A stretch of DNA of 64,000 bases, from assembly GCF_910592395.1 (NCBI RefSeq), contig NC_088316.1, positions 4,590,001 through 4,654,000 on the forward strand. Direction: 5' to 3'. The position numbers and the translations under genes were made by a program. Shown piece after piece: positions 33,795 to 45,621 of the stretch. The DNA is from Lineus longissimus. Lineage: Eukaryota; Nemertea; Pilidiophora; Heteronemertea; Lineidae. Numbering within the stretch: position 1 is the stretch's first letter; every line of letters starts with the position of its first letter. Below the pieces are notes generated by a model. The model saw only the letters and a program-made list of their open reading frames with translations. It made no database searches and had not been told where the DNA came from.

Positions 33795-34665
33795 CTCGAC
33801 AGCAGGAGGAGCTGGAGTGGGCGCATATACAGGCGGCCGAAAGGAACCTGGTCCGCTGCCGAATTGAGCAGCCCCAGCAGCGACAGAAACTGTCGGGCTG
33901 TGGCGCTGTCCTGACGGCGAAAAATCCCGACCAAGGACCGAATCTTGCGAATTCGGTCCGGAGGGGGGACATCAGGCCCTCTCGTGTGCGAAATCGCACC
34001 CCCACGAAGACATAATCCTGAGCTGCGTCCAGCTCGGATTTGTCCCAATTTAACAACCACCCTGCCTGTCCGGTTGTGACGAGCAGAAACTTTGCCTGCT
34101 TTCCCACACGGCGATGAGCCTGGTGCCGTAGCAGCCAGTCGTCGAGATAGCAATGGAGCTTTAAGCCCATGGCGTGAAAAGGCGCGGCAAATGCCTTGAC
34201 GACTGTTGTGAAAATCAGCGGAGCAGAAGCCAGGCCGAAAGGAAGGGCCTGAAACTGATAAACCTTTCCTTCGAAGAAAAAACGAAGGAAGGGCTGAAAC
34301 TCTGGATGGACCGGGACGTGTAAATACGCGTCCTGAAGGTCCAGAGAGATAGCCCAATCGTTGGGCTGCACCGTGACCGCTACTGACCTGGTTGTCTCCA
34401 TCTTGAAGCTGGGGACCCGGAGGAACCGATTCAAGGTGGACAGGTCGATGACCAGTCTCCACTTCCCCGACTTCTTGGGGACCAAGAAGACGTGGCTGTA
34501 AAAGCCTGGGGAGGAATGGTTGTCCACCAGCCTCACTGCCTGCTCCTTGAGAAGAGACAGGACCTCCGATCGAAGGGCAAGCGCCCTGACGGGGTCTACT
34601 GGCGGGGACACCGGGGTGGGAGTCGAAGTCATAGGGGGGGGGACGGGAAAAGTCCAATCGGACAC
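32687..34665 (-). pseudogene. DIRS reverse transcriptase-RNase H, one frameshift
   Basis: The RT lies in the frame starting MSDWTF at 34665: WRLVIDLS, LDLQDAYLHVP, PFGLASAP and catalytic YLDD. At a run of six G (plus strand, ~33963-33968) the open reading passes to another frame. That frame carries the RNase H domain (LFTDASLYGWGA, NIVEMQA, SDNSTVVAYI, NILADALSR) and then a block LFATRLN…YPP…LIAPCWPNQ. This block is regularly found after RNase H in DIRS elements, where it has been described as a Dam-like methyltransferase region. A one-base change in the homopolymer, real or from sequencing, explains the break. Confidence 0.85.
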
Positions 34666-34761
34666 CGTGTCGGAGCATATCCGGCACGGGGAGTCTTTTT
34701 GACACCACCAGTCCCAAAAGTCTACTGTGGGGGCGCCACCTTGAGGCGCAGGAGGAAGGAC

Positions 34762-37196
34762 TTAAGAGTCACTTGCGCTTGCCCCCGCCCCGCGACCCTT
34801 CTCTTGGAAGGGACGCCTGGGCTGCCCGCCGCCCCCGCCCCTGCCTGAGGAGCGGTGGCGCTTATTGGAGCGTCGAGAGGGAGCCGCAGCTTCTGCCTGC
34901 CCTTGGGGACGAAAGGAGGAGGAGCCACGCGAGGACGAGGGCCCACGAGGAGCCGACGAACCTCGGGGGCGTCGAGACCCCACCTGTTGTCCCCTGCCCG
35001 CGGCCTGTGAATAGGAACGCGGACGGGGGGCGGCCTGGGGAGTCGAGACTGACTCCATCAGGCGATCAGACTGTGCCTGAGCACCCATGGTGTCAGGCAG
35101 GGAGTCATGAAACAAGAAAGGGCCGCTCAATGGAGCGGTCCTTAATGCCCTCCGCAGAAACTGTGACCTGACCGTGCTCACCCTCCCCCCCCCCCCCCGA
35201 TGAGCAGGTCGCGGCGTTTTAGCACGCCGTTAGCCGCCTGCTTAGCAGTCAGATTACTGGCATGCTGCAGGGACTGCTGGAGGGACATCGCGAGAATACG
35301 CTGTTCCTCCGAGGCATCCGCGGCTAGAGACCTGGTAAGGGCACACAGAGTCAGGTCGGCGTAGGATAACACCGCCTGGGTCTCCTTAGCCAGGGCCTCG
35401 TCATTCTTCGCATCCTTTAAGGCCGAAGAAGAGAGGACTTTAGGGGGTACCAAACCCGAAAGTTGGATGTCGTCCTTGAGGTGCGACAGTGAAACCGGGT
35501 CGGTTCCCGACGGTGAGACCCGATAATAATCGGGTCTATAGGACAGGCTTGGAGGGGAAGCGGTCGTGAATCGCTTCCCAGCCTGAGTCCAGGCACCCGG
35601 TCCCGTAGACGGGAGCGTTGAGACCAGGGCGCGCTGGTGACCCCCGCAATAAGGTGCTGTATCCCTGAGAGCCGTATCCAACCATGTGGAGGCTCTAATC
35701 AGGGCCGGAGACGCGGGCAATTCCTGGAAAGCCCGGTCAGGGACCGCATCCGACTCCTGCTCTGAGGCGTCGCCGAACAAGTCGAACGGCACCTTACCGA
35801 GGGCGGGGTTGACCGTCGGGAGAGGACATGTGTCTTGCGGCACAAATTGCCGAACAAGAGCGCGCAAGTCGCGCATACCCGCGACAATGGCGGAGTCCTC
35901 ACCCCCAGAGGGGGGGGGTCAGCCTGAGAGGCCGAAAAAGACTGTGAGTCGCTAAACTCACAGTCCATTGGCTGATGACTCAAATCAAAAGCCACCGGCC
36001 TCTCGGCCGGGCGAGCCGAGGACCTGTCATGGAGGTTGGAAGCCTCCATGCGGTCCGTCAGGCTCCTAAGCAACTGCCGTTGCTCCTCCGTGAGAGAGGA
36101 AGCAAGAGGCAGAGGCTCAGAGCTCAAATCGGACTCCCGTGGGGCAGACACGGGAGGGGGGAGGGGGGCATGCCTGACCGGCAGCCACACCCGTCAACCC
36201 CGACATACCCGACAGAGCAGGGTGGGGTCGGACCGGGGAATAGACGGTCTGACGGCACCCATAAGGGGGGGGGGGGGGGCACCAGGGCCCCTCGCCCGTG
36301 AATAGTGGTCGATCACCGACCCCCTGCCCACACCGTGCAGGACACCTCCGGGTGCGGTGAACGGCGGCAAAGACGGAAAGGTAAAAACCGGTTTTGCCCC
36401 GCCAGGGGGCGTCCGAAGAGACGACCGACTCACAGAGTGAGAGTCGGACGGACGAGCCCGCCCCAAAGCGAAGGGGTGGCGGATTCCCGGAGTGGCCGTG
36501 GACTCAACCGTGGCGCTGGCAGAGCCAGCTGCCGCCGGCAAGGGCAGCGGCCGCAACACCGTCGCAAACCCCGGAGGGGGACGGGGGAGCACACCTGAAA
36601 TAACAGGCGGCTCACCGGGGCGACGCTGCTCACCAACCCATGACAGGAGGGGGCGTCGGCGGGGGGATCGAGACGTAAAACGTCCAGAGTCCCACCCGGA
36701 GCCCTGCCCCCTGGAAAGGGGGCAGGGCTAACCCTGGGGAGTGTCCCTGAATCAGGGTCACCAACACTCAAACCCAAGGCCTCCCCAGGGGGCACACCCC
36801 CAAAAGAGGGGTGCCCGGCCTGGGGGAGGGGTCGGGAGGGGTTGAAACCCCCCCAGTGCCCCGTGGACCTCGCCGCTTAGCGGGGGTCCGTGAGGAGGGC
36901 GAGGGAGAGGGAGTCAAAGACCCCCTTCCCTTTGAGGGCCGTGCCCCTCTCCTCACCTTCTTCATCTTCTTGCCGGCGGTGCCGGGAGAAGAGGAAGGCA
37001 TCCCGGGGGCGAAAGGGTCCGGCCCAATGGGGGCGGAACTACCCGCACCCCGACACGGGGAAGAACCGGGCCGGGGACTATGAATCCCCGATACACCCGT
37101 AAACGGACCTCGGAAACCCGCCCTGAAGGGCAGGAGGTCCAAAACAAAGGGTGGAACACCCAAAGAAGAAAGAAAGGACGGCAATAACGATGTCAT
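34762..37196 (-). pseudogene. DIRS gag-like region, several frameshifts at homopolymers
   Basis: From a MTSLLPSFL start at 37196, a chain of overlapping Pro/Ser/Arg-rich frames leads through 36795-35699 and 35876-35178 (which contains a helical stretch with KDDIQLSG and EQRILAMSL) to a Gly/Arg/Ser-rich basic C-terminus (35181-34762; RGSSAPRGPSSSRG). The frame changes coincide with long C/G runs near 35183-35199, 35911-35919 and 36266-36280. No enzyme motif. Position and composition fit a nucleic-acid-binding capsid-like protein. Confidence 0.55.
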
Positions 37197-37485
37197 TACG
37201 CCGAAATTTCTAACAGAAAAACCACAAAAGTATAAAAACGAACGGTCACGTGACCAACAGCCCGGGAAAACGGAGAAAAAATTTCTTGGGAGATGGCAGA
37301 AAAAGCACGCTCCAAAAGCAGAAATCGAGGGAGGATGGTAAAAGAATGATCTCACCCGTCTCCTAGAGATAATAAGCTTCCCGAAGGTGTCCCGGGGTGT
37401 CCTTCTCGAACGTCGGATCGACCAAAATTTGGCGAAAACAACGTAGAAAAATCTCGGAACAATGTGCAACAGTGTGCCGAGGAAG

Positions 37486-37665
37486 AAGTACTGGTGAATG
37501 GCGGCTCTCACGAGGCAGAAGCTGTATAGGGGCGCCGCCTAGGTGTAGCTAAGCGAACTAGCTAAGAGATTTCTATTATAAATACATTATTTCTTCCTCG
37601 GGTGTGTCCGAATGGAGTACACATGCAAAAGTCTGACCTGGGTAGGGTATGAACGACATAAAATT
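37486..37665. repeat. DIRS right inverted terminal repeat
   Basis: Reverse complement of the left repeat with few mismatches. Its last bases (…gaacgacataaaatt) abut unit sequence 'ggtgtattagg'. Confidence 0.9.
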
Positions 37666-37948
37666 GGTGTATTAGGAAAGTGAAGTGTTTTTCAGACAAC
37701 CCCGGGCAGCTGGTGTCACAGCTGACTGGGTTTAGTTGACATCGTTTAAGAGTTATTGGTCTGTAATGCCCGCTGTACACGTTCACAGACGGCAAGACAC
37801 ACCAACAGACAGAAATCCACGTGGTCAGATTGAGGCTTATACATTGGTGCAAGAGTTGTTTCCATTAACAACTCACAGAAAATGCTGGCATAAATCATTC
37901 TATAACTTTCACAGAAATAAGCAGGGAGTTACTGCAACTTTTGTGAAA

Positions 37949-38964
37949 TTAAGTAACATAAGGCGCAATGCAGTATTGAACAATCGTTCTGGGGATACCA
38001 TCAATGTAATAGGTACGACATAAAAGCATTATCCCTCTTGAACTGATTGCAAATATTGGATGTGGCCATGCCTGCTTAACACCATGCTTACCAAACAAGC
38101 CAAAGATTAATTGAAAACCTGGGACTTTTCTAAACTGCATTAAATTTCCATCTCCTAGAAGTGTCACCCTTACAAGTGAAAACATGATATATTTTGGTAT
38201 ACTCATATCTGGTGCTGTTAAGATGAGAAAACCTGGGTTGAAATAATCCCTGGTTGCGTAGAAGCCAAGTTTGGATCCTTTAAAGTTTGGTTGGCTTAAC
38301 AGCTTGTACGAACCATTACATCTATGAAAAATTGATAATCCAATGTCGTAACTGTACACTAAAATAATATCATTAAACCACACAGTATAAGGTGGATGAC
38401 AATAAATTTGCGATCTTTTTATCGTCGCAATAAAGGATGGATGAATAAAAGAAATCTGGTGATCTGAACTAAATTTAATGTCAAACTGGATTAATTTTTG
38501 AAAGTAAGTAGGCGGCATTTTTCCGGGTTGCGTTAAATTCATCAGATCTGAAGTCCAAACTATTATACGTTGCGAGTCATTTGACAGGACTGGGTTACAT
38601 CTTACACCCCTGATAGTAAAGTTTACAGCAACGTGGGACAACAGCTTTCCACTATTCATATATAAATCCACTGACAACTGTCTGATAGATGGACGTACCA
38701 AGAAGACAAGTAGGTATTTCTTAAAACATAATACATCCGTAACAAGAGCATTTAACTGAAAAAGCAATTTTACTGTAGGGTTTGAGCTTAAAGGGTTAAA
38801 TGCAATTAGAAAAGATGGAGGGGAATCAAACAAATGTATTTTCATTATACTTGAGTGTAAGAGAAAGAGTTCTTGCTCATTACAGAAGGTTATCCTCAGC
38901 AGCTTGCCATTAGAAGTATGGGGAAGTCTAAATTCTCTTTCATTACGGAAAGTGCCATTTTGAC
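37949..38964 (-). CDS. Large exon of unrecognised host gene, unit 3 (divergent block)
   Basis: 873 nt from acceptor (ataacag) to gtaagc donor at 38091, open beyond to TAA. Residues coded by about 38270-38515 differ sharply from unit 1, with some 24 replacements, for example IKRSQIYCHPPY for IKIPQINIHPPY. The neighbouring ~220 bases differ at about four positions. Its TA-rich neighbours show no such contrast. The DIRS element is inserted ~285 bp downstream. Confidence 0.55.
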
Positions 38965-39032
38965 CTGTTATAATGAGAAAACAATGTCTAGAAATTTCAC
39001 TTCAGAAATGTCTCCTCCGAATGAATGCTTAC

Positions 39033-39102
39033 AAAATCTTTCCTGAAAGGGCAGAAGCATATCCTCATCCTCACTAAAAGTGTGACAGTCAAAGAGGGCA
39101 TA
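39033..39102 (-). CDS. 70-nt exon of host gene, unit 3
   Basis: Reads YALFDCHTFSEDEDMLLPFQERF and joins in phase across a 68-nt intron to the large exon. TAT replaces the TGA seen in units 1 and 2, so this copy is open. Confidence 0.5.
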
Positions 39103-39182
39103 CTAAAATGACAAACCGTGACAAATTGATAGCTGAAATTGGGTTCTAAATTAGGAATATACTTTAAGATAATATATCTAGA

Positions 39183-39633
39183 ATGAAATGGTCCAGGGAC
39201 CATGTCCTCAACTCGTGTAATGTATTGCATGTCATTTGCAGTAGATATGGGGAGAACAGTTTCAGGCTAGTTTCACCAGTTTTGATTCCATTGAATGATA
39301 TTATTCTTCTTGGCTCAATGGCACCAAAGAAAATTACCGGTACCAGCTAAGTATAGCATTTTGGTTATAAAGTTGACTGAAATTCAAGGTTTTTGAAGGG
39401 TGCACATGTCACATGGAAATTGGTTGACATCTGTTCAACAGTTTAAGAGTACTAGGACTTTGTTGGATTGTCAAGATGGCGGCCTGTTGGCCATATTTGT
39501 CATGGGATTTAACTGAAAACACCAAGTTGTAGCAATCTAGCCCTAGCAGTGACGAAACGTGCTCCACAAACGGACGATAACGACGGACAACGGACGCCAC
39601 AGTATCGTATAAGCTCAAAAGGTGAGCTAAAAA
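39183..39633. mobile_element. Family H hairpin-ended element, unit 3
   Basis: Starts gaaatggtccagggacc (palindrome) and ends with a GAC-rich tract, agctcaaaaggtgagct and A's. It sits after 'atatatctaga', exactly where unit 4 carries a longer relative (56652-57307). Units 1 and 2 lack it. Contains a CAAGATGGCGGC motif. Confidence 0.7.
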
Positions 39634-42000
39634 TATGGTCTTACTGGCCTGGTCAGAATTTGAATCTTAGTTTCCTTAAATCAATGCGCAGGCATCAATT
39701 TGTGAGGACGGTGTACACCAGTCATTTTTCTCAGGCATTAGAAATATTGAAATCTTACAACATTTCAAGATTTGGTAAATGGTTCATGGTGCATATTGCA
39801 ACATCTTGGGTTACTTTTCTGACCAAAATCTATCAACACAGATTATATACAATCACCAATAAAGTGCTCTGGCCTAAAGGTCTCCTTCGTTCTTCGACAA
39901 TGACTTGGGAGCTGTATTGTGTCGCTCTCTTTGCCTGGTAAATCATCAAAGGAAAGCAACTTCCGACAAAAAACCAGGAGGTAATGCACTTAATTGTTAT
40001 CAAATCACTTTGTAAGTATGTTTGTTGGGGCCAACAGTACTGTCTAGTTTCAAAAAACATCCCAACAATTGTTGTACCTTTTTTACACGTGGTCTTAAAC
40101 TTATTTTAATGACTGTATAGTATTCAGAGGCAGTTTTCAGGTGTGCATTTCATTTACTTCATCAGGTTAGAATTGCAATAATGCAATAATGCCCAATTCA
40201 ATATGGAGTCAACCCTGCAACTACAGTCTAAGGCACCTCAAGATGGTGAGGCACTTTTCAAAGATTAAAAGTTCCATATTTCCAGTTCCAAAATAACGTA
40301 TTATTCACATTTGTCAGGTGCCAACTTGACAAATTATTTAGTTGGGCCTCCCTTGTAAGAGTAAACAGTCTTTTATAAGCACCTGTCACACCTCATTGGA
40401 TAGCACTAACACTTGTGTACAATAGACAGCAACATGTCTTGTTGTCTGCAGGCATTCCTTGTCAGGCAAATGTTAGCTGAGGTCCACTCCAAACTTGGAA
40501 TAATTGCCTCTATGAAGTCTTTGTTATTTGTGTTCCTCAACCCATTCCAGGGCTTGGCTTTATTCCAGTTCATTCTGCAGGCAGCAATACATCTTTGGCT
40601 TCTTCTTTTAAACTGATTTTGAAAGCCTTTGAGAGACGTACCCATTGGTCTCAGAAAGGGCTTCCAGCTCGAGCACAAAGTAATTCTTCGTGATCTCTGG
40701 ATCCTCAGTGACTGCCTCTAGGGTGGTAGCCGGTTCTGCCCCGACACCAGAGGATGGTAAAAGAGGACCTGGCAGCTTTACTCATTGTCTTGGCCATGGC
40801 CGCAATTTACCTTCCCCCAAATTCACCCTTGGACATCTTGCACAGCATTCAAGAGTGACTGGAGGGTGGTGATAAATGTGCACTCACATTCAATTTGACG
40901 GACTATCTATACCCATCTTGTCCATTTCGTGACCATTACAACTACATCGAAAAACCTTGTGCGTCCGACCTTCGTTTTGACCAGATTTTGTCACCTAATT
41001 CCAGGTTAATATCCGATATAGTGCCCAGTTATTGTCCTGGGTGACTGTGCAGTCACTGTGGGTTTTGTCCAAAAAATATTAGTTGCTCTTCCCTTAGCAG
41101 CGCCTCAAGCAGTAGCAAAGACAACTTTCAAAACCAGCCTGCCACCGAACACTTTTTTCTTTTGCTCGATCAGATGTTCGTAGACGTAATCCTAGTAATC
41201 CTAGTCCTGCAGTGCCAGGTGCTTTAGGGCTTGCTGATTTTAGTAGCTAGCAGACAATAGCGAGGACAGGCAATTCACTTGGCCAATGAAATTAGATACT
41301 CTCCCCCAGTCTTGGTGAGTTGGTGGGGAGTTCTATATTTTCGCCAAGATTGCCACCACAGGAGGGCTACTTCAGGTAGAATTGTCGTTTGTGAATGGTT
41401 CACCAACTGTTTCGAGCAAGGCAAATGTAAACAAGAGGTTTTGTTTTTAACTCTTTCAAGCCCTTTACACCAAAAAAAATCAATTCAAAAAAAATCAATT
41501 CGTGAGGAATAGACGGTAGTCTGTCCTTGGCTTTATAGCGGCAAGATGAAATATTTTAGGTGCTGTCGCCTTCAGTCACTAGTGAGAGTTGGAGCTTTAA
41601 AGATAACTTTTATTGCTCTGAAGTTAACCAAGGCCCATCTTAGATTCCTATTGGCCTTAATAAATGACCTTTAACTAGGGGAAGAAATTCAATGGTCTTA
41701 GTTTGAGACATCCAGCAATAATTTGCTCATTTGTTTCTTCCAATTGATAAAATATTCTTTTTTAAGATTTCAACATTAGTGATGGAGTGCCGACATCATC
41801 TAAATGCCAAGTTAGTTTTGCTAAAGTTTAGTCTTCATTATACTTACCAGTTAACCTTGAAATCTTTGAAAGATGGAGTAAAAAAATAATTAGAAAGCCT
41901 CCGAAAAAGCTTGAGATTAATCTATTGTGTGTGTCTGCTCAAATGATGAATCTTCACTAAATACAGTGGCCTGATCAGGTTGCTGGCAAACACTCAGTTA

Positions 42001-42504
42001 CTATTTTGCATGAATGTATAATGTGGCATTTCCATAGCACAGCCAAATTAATGAGTTTTCAGGTGCGTCCCCCAAACTGGCGACAACAGGTCGTTCAAGG
42101 GTCCTTGCCTGATTGGTAATCATGCCCACATTCTGACAAATGTGCAACGCTTCACAAGAATCTTGTTCAGTGAACACACTACGTATCACAACTACCTTTT
42201 CAATCCAGATGTACCTGCCTTTCTTTATACCATCCGAGTATTCGTATTTCAATGAATATGTAACACAAATGGTTTGCATGTTGGTTTCTAAGCTAAATCC
42301 ACCCTGTCTTCTCATCAAAAACACAGAATTAGAGCAATGCAGTAGAGATCGAGTCGGAAATACCTTCTCCTCAATCATAGAGTTTCGCCACTTTACTTGC
42401 TCAAACATTCTCCAAGAGTCGACCATTTGGGAACAAAGAACGGAATGTATGGCAGTGTGAAGGTAGACACTGTCAACAATCAAAATAATAAACAAGGAAG
42501 CCAT
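42001..42504 (-). CDS. Signal-peptide-like leader exon, unit 4
   Basis: A MASLF variant of the leader frame, 167 codons, open through the LIWLC stretch and running into the unit 3/4 deletion junction. It has the same acceptor-like context upstream of the ATG (here tattttctacag). Confidence 0.35.
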   Translation of the reverse strand: MASLFIILIVDSVYLHTAIHSVLCSQMVDSWRMFEQVKWRNSMIEEKVFPTRSLLHCSNSVFLMRRQGGFSLETNMQTICVTYSLKYEYSDGIKKGRYIWIEKVVVIRSVFTEQDSCEALHICQNVGMITNQARTLERPVVASLGDAPENSLIWLCYGNATLYIHAK

Positions 42505-43945
42505 GTTCTGTAGAAAATATGGTTTTTAGTACAACTGCGACTATGTCTACTCTAGTTGTATATGCACATAATTTCCACAAAAACCAAGCAAGTCTAAGCA
42601 CTCTTGTGGATCATTTAGTGATGTCGCTCTTTAATAGAAGAGTTAAATAGATAAGAAAGGACATAATCATTTACATATAAATATATTTCATTGAAGCCAC
42701 TCCCTGCAGCCTGCAGCACATATGCTTTACGCATGCTATTGATCACCTCCTTTCCTTCAGCTGGGCTCAAAACATATCAGGAGACAGGGTTTCCTGTTGT
42801 GCTGATTTTAAAAAGGCAGGTCCCCAATCTCATTGTCCTGCCCTGCTTTGCTATTGGAGAGGACTACTTTGACCAGGGGCAATGTACGGTCATCCGAAAA
42901 TAAGGTCACAGGAAATTTTATGTAATTCGATACTTTAACAAGAGCAACGTCGAGAGTGACATTTGCCCCTGCCCGTCTGTATGCTGCCTCCGATATAATT
43001 TAACAACATCATTTTTTGAAGCCACGAATGATACATTATCCTTTTCGAATCGGACTTTTTTCTTTTTTTTTCAAATTTTTCGGTTGAGAAGTTGTTATCC
43101 CTAAAGCAATGTTAAGCTCCTAGGGGTCTGCCAATTTTTTTCCACCATCTCCCTGAAGATTTCAAGGTATTCCTATAGTATAGACCTTTGGCAAAAGAGA
43201 TACAAAAAGTTGAAAAATGAAGTACTGCAAGTGATATTCATTTTGAAGCTAACAATCATACCTACAATCCAACTATAATATCGATCAAAAAACACAACCT
43301 GGCAGTGTCCTGTACATAAATACATGAATGTGATCAGGAGGCTAACTCGCAAACTCCCTATAGCCCTGTATTACTAGGTAAAATGTACAGCAAACCGCCT
43401 AGGAACGAGTTTTATTCTGAAGATTGCATTCTCAGCATAATGGTGTTACTTTACTTTTCGGCCACTTGGATATCGTAGGGCGGGAGTTTTAAACACGGGC
43501 GGCTACGGGCGGTATAGTGAGATCCGGCTTGGGTGGTTAAAATATACAATAATTGTTCACAACTTGGGAAATGATATTGGTGAGAGAATGACATATATTG
43601 ATGAAACCGGATTGAACAACAAGTTCTTTTATGCCATCCTCCCAAAACGCCATGTAATGTGAAAGTAAATAATGTTTCATTGAAATGAACATTATCTAAA
43701 TACATGAATACAAATTTCAAAATGTGAGCGAATTAGGAAAATAGAACTTACCAGTAAATGTCTATATAATCCATCGGAAACAAAATCATCAAAACATAGA
43801 AATACCATTTGCAGATGTGGAAACTGAATATACCTTTGGCACACAAAAATGGAAATGGACCTTCCTCCAATCATCTTCAAAACATGACAAAGAACTTACA
43901 TCAAAGTGACTGGATCAGGTACTTTGGTTCAGTGGGAACAAAAAT

Positions 43946-44255
43946 CAAGATGGCTTCTGTGGTGGTCATCTCGGATAGTTGATGGCACCAATTATCAAAA
44001 GGAACCTTTGTCTAACCATTGGCAATTCCCACAGTGAAAATCTTTGCATTCCATGAAAGCATTCTCCTTTAAATGCCCGGAAACGGATTGCAAGATGGCT
44101 GCACTGGTGGCCATCTTGGATAACTGATGATGCCAATTATCGAAAGGAACCTTCATCTAACCATTGTCAATTCCCACAGTGAAAATCACTGCATTCCATG
44201 AAAGCGTTCTCTTTTAAATGCCCTGAAACGGATTTCAAGATGGCTGCCCTTTTGC
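43946..44255. repeat. ~148-bp tandem repeat, unit 4
   Basis: Same array as in units 1-3, with slightly more divergence. Confidence 0.7.
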
Positions 44256-45244
44256 AAGTTTGGTGACGTCCAAGTGTTTCTTAAGATATGCCTGACAAAA
44301 TGTTTTATGATGAGCTAACCTGTACTACAAAGCATAGAAATAACCTGGGTACTTTCAACCTGCATTTTTATCATATTGAAGCCTAGATGCATACATCAGA
44401 GAAATTTAAGGGTTGGAGCCTATATGACATCGCAAAGTAGGTTATATCAAAATCAGGGGTAATATGTGATGTAGATAGCCTCATTAGACATCCAAACGGC
44501 ACTAAATTATTAGCAAAAAATAAAGAAAATGTACATATAAGATATGAGCAAAAAAATTATAAAATGAAAACAAGCCCTTCGACGACATAAGCTCACTGGT
44601 TTAATGATGGTTTAGGTGGCGCATTGATCACTTTCTGGATGTGCGCTTGTTTTCGATGCGTGTAATTCATTTGAGGTGAGGGAGTTCAATTGTTGGGGTG
44701 TGGTAGGGATAGGGGCCTGTCAGCATTAGGAGGTGTGAGGGCCAATATGAGAAATGTGCAGTTTGGTTGTGGGCGAGGGGAACACGAAACTGCTATTGTA
44801 AGGTACCTCACTCAAGCCTTAGGCCCTATTGACAAAGTAAACTGCCAGGTTATAAAGTGCCGTGCCGGGGGGGGGGGGGGCAATTACTGTCAATTACAGT
44901 TATATTACATCTTCATTACGTACCGGTAATTATTACTTCATTAGGACTTAGAGTAACAACCAGACTGGTACCAATTTATAGGGCAAGTAACTTCACTGAC
45001 TTTTTATTAACCGGCAAAGGGGTAATTAGTGAAGGTTGGGGGGGGGGAGCATGTTTATGCAAGAATGGAAATTGTCCAAATAACCTCCTGTTCATTCTAG
45101 TGAGTGAAGAGTTCGGAGAAAAATGTCTATGGCAAGCCCGTTTCTTCATATTTCAAATAAAGCAGGTTCTTTTAATGGTTTCTTTTCAAAGAAACGTGGT
45201 GTCTTCATGGACCAATAAACTAAATTTTAGTCTATAAGGTCCAA

Positions 45245-45415
45245 GTGTCTTTTCAAAAAGGTTTCTTTTAAAAAAACTTTTCAAAAACCTAGTTTCATTT
45301 CAAAAACCAGGTTTCTTTACAAATAAACTTGTTTTTTATAAACATGATCAAAGAAACGAAGTTTCGTTGAAAAGAAACCAAGTTAATTTAAAAGAAACCT
45401 GGTTTATTTGAAACT
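45245..45415. repeat. Inverted 'ggtttctttt / aaaagaaacc' cluster
   Basis: At least six copies of a short aggtttcttt-type motif in both orientations in about 170 bases, able to fold on itself. Confidence 0.55.
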
Positions 45416-45505
45416 GATGAACAACGGCTTGCCATAAACGGCCGAGCAATCGATAATCTGTAAGTCAAGATGATAAGGCCCGCCCAATCACAAGACACTG
45501 TGAAG

Positions 45506-45621
45506 GCATCAGATGCACAGGAACTTGACGCAAAAGAAGAAAAAAAGAAATATGTAATCATATAAGAGATTCTCTTATGATTACTATTTTTTTGCATCAA
45601 GTTCCTGTGATCAGATGCATC
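45506..45621. repeat. Long imperfect hairpin
   Basis: The outer arms share cacaggaacttga-gcaaaa (45506-45535 against 45590-45618). An inner palindrome around gagattctc also pairs. Could be a small MITE; no target duplication identified. Confidence 0.65.

Larger units (their letters stand above)
30958..37665 (-). mobile_element. DIRS-type tyrosine-recombinase retrotransposon, structurally complete
   Basis: A 6.7-kb insertion into unit sequence (gagTT^ggtg in unit 2). It has inverted terminal repeats of about 180-195 bp (30958-~31152 and ~37486-37665), an internal complementary region (31211-31306), a gag-like region, RT/RNase H and a tyrosine recombinase, all on the minus strand. There is no target duplication: only the dinucleotide TT is shared between target and element ends, as expected for integration of a circle by a tyrosine recombinase. 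Non-coding leader sequence lies at 37200-37485 and 31310-31810. Confidence 0.93.
25220..42014. repeat. Tandem array unit 3
   Basis: 16.8 kb, containing a LINE and a DIRS element. Private deletions are visible at ~29225 (about 1 kb lost relative to unit 2) and ~29996 (element F through the start of the terminal exon). The stretches 28370-29440, 30310-30955, 39640-40400 and 40880-42000 are ordinary unit sequence without a supported gene. Region ~41254-41530 replaces a few bases of unit 4 with ~280 private bases of unknown origin. Confidence 0.9.

Noticed and set aside
33169-36598. Many plus-strand frames across the DIRS element
   Set aside because: Antisense shadows of GC-rich coding sequence.
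41254-41530. A TIR transposon in the ~280-bp private stretch of unit 3
   Set aside because: Ends share only about ten bases loosely (gaggacag / ctgtcctt) and no duplication is visible; it may be a replacement and not an insertion.
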